From the NCBI GenBank assembly GCA_043784965.1, contig JAYVXS010000022.1, positions 1 through 8,675 of the forward strand: 8,675 nucleotides of DNA. The letters run 5' to 3'. A model generated the notes under the pieces. It was given only the letters and a program-made list of their open reading frames with translations, was not told the DNA's origin and did no database searches. Source of the DNA: JAYTQQ01 sp043784965. Lineage in GTDB: Bacteria; Bdellovibrionota; Bdellovibrionia; Bdellovibrionales; JAMPXM01. Both the position numbers and the translations under genes were made by a program. Within the stretch, counting starts at the first letter, position 1, and each line of letters starts with the position of its first letter. This document shows positions 1 through 5,110 of the stretch, piece by piece.

Positions 1-81
1 GTTGTCGCAATGAAAAGGTCTCGAAAACGCCAGGAGCGAAGCGCCCAGACTAGCGAAGCGGCGATTGCAACAGAAATCTGA
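1..81 (+). CDS. Possible C-terminal tail of an unidentified protein, cut by the left edge
   Basis: One plus-strand frame is open from the first base to a TGA at 79-81 (26 codons) and reads as a basic, low-complexity tail containing MKRSRKRQERSAQTSEAA. The other two plus frames stop early. If real, the gene converges on the aminopeptidase, with 44 bp between the two stop codons. Part of its sequence comes from a repeated AGCGAAGCG motif, so it may equally be non-coding repeat sequence. No family can be named from so little. Confidence 0.15.
   Translation, partial: VVAMKRSRKRQERSAQTSEAAIATEI
35..60. repeat. Two copies of AGCGAAGCG
   Basis: The 9-mer AGCGAAGCG occurs at 35-43 and again at 52-60, 17 bp apart, in a GC-rich patch that contrasts with the AT-rich sequence to its right. 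It may be part of a dispersed intergenic repeat or the low-complexity end of a gene. Two copies are too few to decide. Confidence 0.3.
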
Positions 82-125
82 TGAAATATCCGGGCTAGCC
101 TTTTATACGATCTTTTTTCTCTATC

Positions 126-1415
126 TTAGTATGGCTGCCTGAGAGCGGGATTATTGCCAAGCTCCATAGCCAGAGCAATCGCAATTTTAGTATACATGAG
201 CGAATGCTTCCAGCTCATTAGCGGCGTTACAATATCGTTTGCAGTGTGAATATTTCTGTTCATTTTGCGCATTGTTGACTCAAACGGCATCAGCGTTGGA
301 AAACCCTGCCGGTACCAAGATGCATGATCCGAACAACCATAACCGCATTTATCATCTATAATTTTTGCACCAAGATAGTTTTTGTTTATCTCACCTAGGA
401 CCTCTCTCATCCATGAACTTGTGAAATCTGTCATGCTACCAATCTCCAGCTCCCCATCACCAGGAAACAACGTCATATCTAATTGCAAAACGCCGATCAC
501 GTTCATCTTGGCTTCTTTATACTGCTTCGCAATTTCAGCAGATCCCAGTAACCCAGATTCTTCACCTGCATACCAAAAGAAATCTAAAGTACGAGCCAAT
601 CTTGGCTGAGCTAAAATAACTCTCAAGGCTTCGATCAAATTCGCCGAACCAGATGCATTGTCGTCTGAGCCTGGAGCTCTTCTATCACCAGAAAGATTGA
701 TCGAGTCTAGGTGACCACCTAAAACAATGATTTCTTGTGGTCGGGTAGCACCCAATAGTCGAAGTCGAATCGATTTCTGCTTAGTACTTTGATGTTCGAT
801 GAAAACAACACTGCCTTCACGATGAAATGCCTGCAGCATTTTTTCAAGCTTAGCTTGTAATTGAACGACATGTTCGTTTGGACTTGGATCTCGATTATAA
901 CGATTGGGAAATGCCGAGAGCCAATTAACCACGCTCATTAAATTATTTACTTCAGCCAAAGAAATAGCCGTTTCAATTTCTGGTCTCTTGGGAAGTGTCA
1001 CCGCTCTAAAAGGAGCCCGCGAATAATTTACATCTTGCACCATATGACTTTTTAAGTCTTGAAATATAAGATTAATATTTCCTGGATTGCCCAATGCCCG
1101 TTTTGAAAGCGCCTCAAAACCGCCGCACTTACCATAGCGATGAGCCAGCAGGCTTAAATTGTGTTGCGCCTGCAAATCCAAAAAAGCTAATCCTATATTA
1201 AGCTCCGGATCATGAGTTTGAACTTGAACTTTAATTTGCTTGAGCAAATGAAGATCGGCAATAACTGGCGTTAGAATTTGATTTGGCGCAACTGGATTTG
1301 CCAGAACATTTCCGGCCCAAGCAGCAATGTTAAAAATTAAGAATGCAAGAATGCAAGAATGCAAAAAGCCTTTATAAAAGTATTCATTATTAAGTTTCCT
1401 CCGGACTGAGATCAT
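126..1415 (-). CDS. Secreted M28 zinc aminopeptidase, Vibrio leucyl aminopeptidase (Ap1) type
   Basis: Predicted exported di-zinc aminopeptidase that removes N-terminal residues from peptides (429 aa as read here). Seen: a hydrophobic segment at about residues 17-35 with a likely signal-peptidase site after VLA (residue 39); a pro-region at about 40-145; and a catalytic domain at about 150-420. Matching known family residues, the zinc ligands are H235 (GGHLDS), D251 (GSDDNASG), E286, D313 (LQLDMT) and H390 (NIHTAND), with E285 of AGEESG as general base. C357 and C361 (CGYGC) correspond to the disulfide of Vibrio Ap1. There is no C-terminal PPC domain. The start at 1415 is the only ATG keeping the present frame open through the signal region, but it has no visible Shine-Dalgarno. 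A better GGAGG plus ATG at 1387 lies in another frame, separated from the gene body by an 8-bp repeat tract. The gene stands alone, transcribed away from tadA's end. In a predator or saprophyte it would help digest proteins (inference). Confidence 0.9.
   Translation of the reverse strand: MISVRRKLNNEYFYKGFLHSCILAFLIFNIAAWAGNVLANPVAPNQILTPVIADLHLLKQIKVQVQTHDPELNIGLAFLDLQAQHNLSLLAHRYGKCGGFEALSKRALGNPGNINLIFQDLKSHMVQDVNYSRAPFRAVTLPKRPEIETAISLAEVNNLMSVVNWLSAFPNRYNRDPSPNEHVVQLQAKLEKMLQAFHREGSVVFIEHQSTKQKSIRLRLLGATRPQEIIVLGGHLDSINLSGDRRAPGSDDNASGSANLIEALRVILAQPRLARTLDFFWYAGEESGLLGSAEIAKQYKEAKMNVIGVLQLDMTLFPGDGELEIGSMTDFTSSWMREVLGEINKNYLGAKIIDDKCGYGCSDHASWYRQGFPTLMPFESTMRKMNRNIHTANDIVTPLMSWKHSLMYTKIAIALAMELGNNPALRQPY
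1339..1364. repeat. 8-bp tandem repeat (3 copies) inside the signal-peptide coding region
   Basis: AAGAATGC occurs three times without mismatch at 1339-1346, 1347-1354 and 1355-1362, followed by AA as a partial fourth copy. On the coding (minus) strand the unit is GCATTCTT. Since 8 is not a multiple of 3, any gain or loss of one unit shifts the frame of the aminopeptidase start region. In the present frame the tract encodes the hydrophobic LHSCILAF. Confidence 0.95.
1385..1402 (-). promoter_or_regulatory. Strong ribosome-binding site and ATG in the alternative frame
   Basis: On the minus strand GGAGG (1402-1398) precedes an ATG at 1387-1385 by 10 nt. In this allele that ATG opens only a 16-codon peptide starting MNTFIKAFCILAFL and ending at a TAA at 1339-1337. 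If one 8-bp repeat unit were missing, the same start would read through into the aminopeptidase and give a compact signal peptide (basic n-region NTFIK, hydrophobic core, VLA cleavage site). The frame arithmetic was checked by hand. Whether the site is used is inference. Confidence 0.6.
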
Positions 1416-1569
1416 GCCCAGTGAGCTAGACCAAAGACAAGGTCAATTTTAATCTTGAACTGTCTTTTATCGCTCGCAGAAAATTCCACTCGCACCTCAT
1501 TTTTTAGGTGTGCAGGGTCAGTGACGCGGCAAGCTTGCTTCGGATGCGGATTCAGGAATCAGCCCCCCT

Positions 1570-1713
1570 ATGAAAATAGAAACTGACCCACCCATTACTG
1601 GGACCGAAACCGAAAAACTGAAATCAGTTGCCGCTGCCGCTAAACTGCCCCTGAGCTTAGGCGCGCACTATTCTAAGATTTCTTACTTCGTAACTCCGCA
1701 AAAAAACTCTTAA
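1570..1713 (+). CDS. Possible small ORF overlapping the end of tadA
   Basis: A 47-codon plus-strand frame begins MKIETDPPITGTETEK and ends QKNS at a TAA. Its last 41 bases run antisense to the end of tadA. It has only a weak AGGA 12 nt upstream and no recognisable family. Its amino-acid make-up is not absurd for a protein, but a random open frame of this length is common. The rest of the 1416-1672 spacer shows nothing clear: a short hairpin at 1491-1512 lacks the T tract of a terminator. Confidence 0.12.
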   Translation: MKIETDPPITGTETEKLKSVAAAAKLPLSLGAHYSKISYFVTPQKNS

Positions 1714-2146
1714 TAAGTAACTGTGATTCGGCGGCCATAACTCCTTCAACAACTTCAGTCTGATGATTTAGGCGCTGGTCTGAGAGCATTTGATAGAGCG
1801 AGTTGACAGCACCCGTCTTGGCATCTCGAGTACCATAGACCACCCGGTCGATTCGACTTTGCACAATCGCTCCGGCGCACATTCCACAGGGCTCAAGATT
1901 AACATAAAGGCTACAGCCCGAAAGACGCCAGGCACCACGAAATTTGGCGGCGGCCGCAATTGCGAGCATTTCAGCATGAGCTAGGGGGCTCAGATCGCCC
2001 TCTTTTGAGTTCAAGCCCTCACCAATGATCGCCCCTTCATATACGACCACCGCCCCAACCGGGATTTCGCCCTTTGACCCAGCTTTTTCAGCAAGGCGAA
2101 TGGCAACTTTCATCCATTTGAGATCATTATCATCTACTTCACGCAT
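1673..2146 (-). CDS. tadA: tRNA-specific adenosine deaminase TadA
   Basis: Converts adenosine-34 to inosine in the wobble position of tRNA-Arg(ACG), allowing one tRNA to read several CGN codons; cytoplasmic and usually essential. The 157-residue protein is full length for the family. Seen: the zinc/catalytic HAE motif at 57-59, with H57 as zinc ligand and E59 as proton shuttle, and PCGMC at 86-90, with C87 and C90 as the other ligands. The usual GEIPVGAVVV strand precedes them. The N-terminus aligns with the usual TadA start shortly before the WM residues of helix 1, supporting the ATG at 2146. No clear Shine-Dalgarno lies in front of it, so the message may have a very short leader. The gene is transcribed divergently from rpsU. 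Other cytidine/deoxycytidylate deaminase relatives (for example guanine deaminase) are less likely, given the length and the CGMCAGAI context. Confidence 0.93.
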   Translation of the reverse strand: MREVDDNDLKWMKVAIRLAEKAGSKGEIPVGAVVVYEGAIIGEGLNSKEGDLSPLAHAEMLAIAAAAKFRGAWRLSGCSLYVNLEPCGMCAGAIVQSRIDRVVYGTRDAKTGAVNSLYQMLSDQRLNHQTEVVEGVMAAESQLLIKSFFAELRSKKS

Positions 2147-2154
2147 CGCAGTAC

Positions 2155-2183
2155 CGGGTATTTTCTGCTCATGTTTTTGTCAA
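2155..2183 (-). promoter_or_regulatory. Candidate tadA promoter
   Basis: On the minus strand a perfect -35 TTGACA (2183-2178) is followed after 17 bp by a poor -10, TACCCG (2160-2155). Transcription would begin within a few bases of the tadA ATG, which fits the missing Shine-Dalgarno. The weak -10 keeps confidence low. Confidence 0.3.
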
Positions 2184-2188
2184 GTTGT

Positions 2189-2217
2189 TTGTCACAGCAA
2201 TTCAACTCTGATACACT
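2189..2217 (+). promoter_or_regulatory. Sigma-70 promoter of rpsU with extended -10
   Basis: TTGTCA at 2189-2194, a 17-bp spacer, then TACACT at 2212-2217 preceded by TGA (extended -10 TGn). Start of transcription is expected near 2224, about 30 nt before the rpsU ATG. This is the best promoter in the window and probably drives the rpsU-yqeY-dnaG-rpoD cluster. Confidence 0.65.
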
Positions 2218-2254
2218 AGTTACTCCTAATTTCTTGAGAGGATGGTGAATTTAA

Positions 2255-2458
2255 ATGGCACTCATTCGCATTCGTGACAACGAAAGCTTTGAACAGGCAT
2301 TTCGTAGATTTAAGAAGGCTTGTGAAAAGGGCGGTATTCTCTCTGATATAAAGAAGCGTGAAAATTACGAAAAACCAAGCGTACGTTTGAAAAAGAAATC
2401 AATTTCTGCTCGCAAACGGCTTCTAAAAAAGCAAAAGAAACAAACTTTCACCGAATAG
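2255..2458 (+). CDS. rpsU: 30S ribosomal protein S21
   Basis: Small, very basic protein of the 30S platform that supports mRNA engagement and initiation. The 67 residues fit the family (about 58-71). Seen: the N-terminal strand ALIRIRDNESFEQAFRRFKK, the signature region IKKRENYEKPSVRLKKK at about 32-48, and a lysine/arginine-rich tail. Upstream, GAGAGGA (2236-2242) and GGTGA (2244-2248) are possible ribosome-binding sites; the second is better spaced. It is the first gene of the macromolecular-synthesis cluster, as in E. coli rpsU-dnaG-rpoD, so S21, primase and the primary sigma factor can share a transcript. A long hairpin follows the stop and may let S21 be made in greater amounts than the enzymes behind it. 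Confidence 0.95.
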   Translation: MALIRIRDNESFEQAFRRFKKACEKGGILSDIKKRENYEKPSVRLKKKSISARKRLLKKQKKQTFTE

Positions 2459-2487
2459 TTTGTTTTTATAAAAATATTCGCCTGCTA

Positions 2488-2531
2488 AGGGCCAGCGCAA
2501 AAATAAGTCTTACGAGTTTTACGCTGGGCCT
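2488..2531 (+). terminator. Intercistronic hairpin after rpsU, possible attenuator or processing site
   Basis: The 10-base arms AGGGCCAGCG (2488-2497) and CGCTGGGCCT (2522-2531) pair with a single mismatch, around a 24-nt loop that can itself pair partly (AAAA with TTTT). No T run follows directly; T-rich sequence begins only near 2561. It is therefore not a classical intrinsic terminator. By position it matches the terminator between rpsU and dnaG in E. coli, and partial termination, transcript stabilisation or RNase cleavage are all possible. Confidence 0.4.
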
Positions 2532-2549
2532 AAAGCCGATCTAAAAAGC

Positions 2550-2579
2550 TTTGCAGGTACTTTTTTAATTTTTTATAAA
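2550..2579 (+). promoter_or_regulatory. Candidate promoter for yqeY-dnaG
   Basis: TTTGCA (2550-2555), an 18-bp spacer and TATAAA (2574-2579) make a plausible sigma-70 site in very AT-rich DNA. Transcription would start near 2586, which would place the whole repeat array at 2598-2654 in the leader of yqeY. AT-rich sequence gives such matches easily. Confidence 0.3.
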
Positions 2580-2597
2580 TCTTTTTCTTATTCGATA

Positions 2598-2654
2598 TCT
2601 CAACAATTTCTCAATCAATTTCTCAACAATTTCTCAACAATTTCTCAATCAATT
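2598..2654. repeat. Five tandem 11/12-bp repeats upstream of yqeY
   Basis: Two related units, A = TCTCAACAATT and B = TCTCAATCAATT, follow each other in the order A-B-A-A-B at 2598-2608, 2609-2620, 2621-2631, 2632-2642 and 2643-2654, each copy exact. The array ends 3 bases before the yqeY Shine-Dalgarno. The transcribed strand would be an unstructured CAA/UCA-rich leader. The alternating A/B order suggests duplication of a larger AB block. Confidence 0.95.
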
Positions 2655-2657
2655 TCC

Positions 2658-2664
2658 AAGAGGT
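2658..2664 (+). promoter_or_regulatory. Ribosome-binding site fixing the yqeY start
   Basis: AAGAGGT at 2658-2664 lies 5 nt before the ATG at 2669. A GTG in the same frame at 2663 overlaps this site and so cannot be the start. The protein therefore begins MSTSLKDR. Confidence 0.75.
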
Positions 2665-2668
2665 GCAT

Positions 2669-3121
2669 ATGTCAACATCACTTAAAGACCGAATTGCTAC
2701 AGATATAAAAGACGCAATGAAGTCAAAACAGATGGTCAAACTCAATGCCCTCAGGCTCGTACAATCGGCTTTTAAGAACCGAGAAATTGAACTTCGTCCA
2801 AACCCCATCACTGAAGACGATTATTTAAATATTCTTAAAAAACTCGTCAAACAACGTAAAGAATCCATCGAGCAATTTCAAAATGCAAAACGCCAAGACC
2901 TCGTAGACGCCGAAAGCAGTGAACTGAGCCTACTTGAGACCTATATGCCGGCTCAAATGGATCGTACTCAGATCGAAACACTGGTGAAAAAAGTGATCCT
3001 TGATTTGAATGCGAAGACCATCAAAGAAATGGGCACGGTCATGAAAGAAGTTATCGCCCGTTCAGGGGGCGCCGCCGACAATAAAATCGTAAGCGAACTT
3101 GTGAAAGCGACTCTACAATAA
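2669..3121 (+). CDS. yqeY: GatB/YqeY domain protein
   Basis: Stand-alone YqeY-family protein of 150 residues, the normal length. The family resembles the C-terminal tRNA-binding tail domain of GatB, a subunit of the tRNA-dependent amidotransferase, but its own role is not settled; RNA or tRNA binding is inference. Seen: an N-terminal helical half with LKDRIATDIKDAMKSKQ and LNALRLVQSAFKNREIE; the KLVKQRKESIEQF segment; LLETYMPAQM at about 92-101; and a C-terminal half with the typical KEMGTVMKEVIAR and ADNKIVSELVKATL. Proteins of this family are often encoded beside rpsU and dnaG, as here. The start is the ATG at 2669, set by the AAGAGGT site. It lies 210 bp behind rpsU, downstream of a hairpin and a repeat array, and 55 bp in front of dnaG. 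Confidence 0.92.
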   Translation: MSTSLKDRIATDIKDAMKSKQMVKLNALRLVQSAFKNREIELRPNPITEDDYLNILKKLVKQRKESIEQFQNAKRQDLVDAESSELSLLETYMPAQMDRTQIETLVKKVILDLNAKTIKEMGTVMKEVIARSGGAADNKIVSELVKATLQ

Positions 3122-3176
3122 TCGTTTTCGCTAAATACTCGCTAAAAATGCTTTTAAAATACTAGATACGAGGCCC

Positions 3177-5051
3177 ATGAGTTTTGAGCAAAGCTTTATT
3201 GAAAAAGTTCTGACTTCTACGAAGTTAGAAGAGGTCATTTCAAGTTCGGTGAACTTGAACGAGAAAGGCGGCAGACTTTGGGGCTGCTGTCCGTTTCCAG
3301 ACCACAATGAAAAAACACCGAGCTTCTCAGTTAACCCCGATCGCCAACTTTTCTATTGCTTTGGATGTAAGCGTGGCGGTAATGCTTTTCAATTTTTACA
3401 AACCTATAATGGCTATCATTTTCCTGAAGCTGTTGAATACCTAGCAAAACTGGCCGGAATCGAAATTCCCGTACGCCAAAGCGCAACTAAGCGCCAATCA
3501 AAAGACTATTCTGACCGTGAAACACTATTAAAAATTAATAAATCAGCTGCGGTGTTTTTTTATCAAAGCCTGCTTGGACTCGATCCAGACCATCCGGCAA
3601 AATCCTATATGAAGTCGCGAGGTATTTCTCTTGAAGTTGTTGAGAAATTTCGTCTTGGTGTTGACCTGGGGTGGCAGGATCTGACTGAGCACTTTAAGGC
3701 AAAAAATATTTCGCTGGATCAGGCTGAAAAGCTGAATCTAGTGGGTGTGCCGAAGAATAGTTCAAATAAATTCTATGATTTTTTTCATGAGCGCATCATG
3801 TTTCCGATTTTTTCACCTATTGGCGATGTCATTGGCTTTGGCGGCCGCATTTTTAACAGTGGTGAGCCAAAATACTTAAACAGTAAAGAAACTCCAGTAT
3901 TTCACAAGGGCTCGACGCTTTATGGTCTTCATGAAACTGCCAAATTCATTCGTTCTGAGCAAAGTGCGATTTTAGTTGAAGGCTATATGGACGCCATTTC
4001 ACTTTATGCCGTCGGAATTAAGAATGTCGCCGCCATTCTCGGCACTGCCTTTACTCCCGAACATGCCCGCCTTATCAAAAAATACTCGCAGCATATAACT
4101 ATGTTGCTGGATGGCGACGAAGCCGGCATGAATGCGGCCGAAAAGAGTTTGCCGATCCTGCTTCAGGCTGACTTGCTTCCAAAAGCTTGTCCGCTTCCAG
4201 AGGGCCTCGACCCAGATGATTTTGTAAAAAAACATTCAGCTGAGGAACTCAAAGAACGTATTCACTCGGCTCAAGACTTGTTTTTATGGGTCATGACAAG
4301 GTGGATGAAGGACTATCAGGCCAATGCCAGCGATAAACTTAAAATTGCGCATCGTGCCGCCCCTATTCTAATCTCTATGCCTAACCGCCAGCTCAGAGAG
4401 CTTTACATTCAAGAAATGGTGCGCCGGCTCGATGTTAGCCTCCCTTGGATCAATAAATGCCTGGCCGATTACCAAAAAAATTTGGATGTAAAAGCCAAAA
4501 TGTATGCACCAAAACCGAAGACTGAAGTGTCATTAGTTACGGAGCCACTTGGTTTCGAAGTCGCAGAGCCTTCTGATACGGACAAACCAATGCAAAGAAT
4601 CTCGATTAAAGATGCTCCAAAAGACGAGCTGGGAATAGTCGCATTGGCTTTGAATTCGGAGCAGGCCTTGATTGAACTCATTTCTCTTGAATTTGGACAG
4701 TTTTTCACACACGCTGGCTCGCGTCGGGTACTAGAGGCGATCATTGCAAAGTATAGACAAGAGACAAAAATATTTGATAGGCTAGCCAGCTGGGTGGCGA
4801 TTATTTTAGATTCATCAGATGTACTCACATTTATGCTTGAAACGACGACACTGAAGCAAACTTCGGATGCGGCGACTTCTGAGTTTTCAAAATTGATGGA
4901 AGATTATCAGCGATCCATTAAAAGGCGCTACCTCAAAAACCAGGCCAAACTTTTCGTCAATCAATTGCGCGATCAAAGTACTCCGGAACAGTTGGAACAG
5001 TTTATGAATGTACAAAGAAAACGACTGTCTTTGGAAAAACCGCAAAGCTAG
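3177..5051 (+). CDS. dnaG: DNA primase DnaG
   Basis: Makes the RNA primers for replication at the fork, working with the DnaB helicase. Length 624 residues (E. coli 581). Domains seen: N-terminal CHC2 zinc finger at about 37-64 with likely ligands C38, H43, C61 and C64 in a GCCPF...HNEKTPSF...CFGC context; an RNA-polymerase core with FHERIMFPI at about 203-211 and GDVIGFGGR at 216-224; a TOPRIM fold with E268 in VEGYMD and D312/D314 in LLDGDEAG as metal-binding acids; a variable linker at about 436-482; and a C-terminal helicase-binding domain at about 483-624. Compared with the common CPFHNEKTPSF, this protein has two extra residues (PD) between CPF and H. A modest GAGG precedes the ATG by 3 nt. 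The stop is 59 bp before the rpoD start, and the shared operon couples primase to the sigma factor. Confidence 0.97.
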   Translation: MSFEQSFIEKVLTSTKLEEVISSSVNLNEKGGRLWGCCPFPDHNEKTPSFSVNPDRQLFYCFGCKRGGNAFQFLQTYNGYHFPEAVEYLAKLAGIEIPVRQSATKRQSKDYSDRETLLKINKSAAVFFYQSLLGLDPDHPAKSYMKSRGISLEVVEKFRLGVDLGWQDLTEHFKAKNISLDQAEKLNLVGVPKNSSNKFYDFFHERIMFPIFSPIGDVIGFGGRIFNSGEPKYLNSKETPVFHKGSTLYGLHETAKFIRSEQSAILVEGYMDAISLYAVGIKNVAAILGTAFTPEHARLIKKYSQHITMLLDGDEAGMNAAEKSLPILLQADLLPKACPLPEGLDPDDFVKKHSAEELKERIHSAQDLFLWVMTRWMKDYQANASDKLKIAHRAAPILISMPNRQLRELYIQEMVRRLDVSLPWINKCLADYQKNLDVKAKMYAPKPKTEVSLVTEPLGFEVAEPSDTDKPMQRISIKDAPKDELGIVALALNSEQALIELISLEFGQFFTHAGSRRVLEAIIAKYRQETKIFDRLASWVAIILDSSDVLTFMLETTTLKQTSDAATSEFSKLMEDYQRSIKRRYLKNQAKLFVNQLRDQSTPEQLEQFMNVQRKRLSLEKPQS

Positions 5052-5055
5052 TTTT

Positions 5056-5088
5056 ATATTGATTATATTGATTATGAAGATTTATTAA
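5056..5088 (+). promoter_or_regulatory. 9-bp duplication and candidate rpoD promoter
   Basis: ATATTGATT is present twice in direct succession (5056-5064 and 5065-5073). The first copy contains TTGATT (5059-5064), which with an 18-bp spacer and TATTAA (5083-5088) forms a weak sigma-70-like promoter. It would start transcription just before the GGAG at 5096-5099 of rpoD. The duplication is certain; the promoter is a guess. An additional rpoD promoter near dnaG is known in other bacteria. Confidence 0.3.
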
Positions 5089-5110
5089 AGATTTTGGAGA
5101 CCTCATAAAA

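Noticed and set aside
92..118. Palindrome GGCTAGCC followed by T-rich sequence as a terminator for convergent genes
   Set aside because: The palindrome has no loop and cannot form a hairpin of useful size; the T run begins too far away.
126..1415. Aminopeptidase as a pseudogene because of the frame conflict at its start
   Set aside because: The frame from 1415 is intact, all catalytic residues are present, and the N-terminus still contains a plausible signal sequence.
1491..1512. Hairpin with 7-bp stem and 8-nt T-rich loop as a terminator
   Set aside because: The T run lies in the loop and no T tract follows the stem on either strand.
2598..2654. Array of short repeats considered as a CRISPR
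   Set aside because: Units are 11-12 bp and directly adjacent, without spacers, and no cas genes are near.
2663..3121. GTG start of yqeY at 2663
   Set aside because: The GTG overlaps the Shine-Dalgarno AAGAGGT; the ATG at 2669 has correct spacing.
4469..4828. Long minus-strand open frames inside dnaG and rpoD (also 5197-5451, 5746-6054, 6083-6460)
   Set aside because: They lie antisense within strongly conserved genes, have no family features and show the composition of shadow frames.
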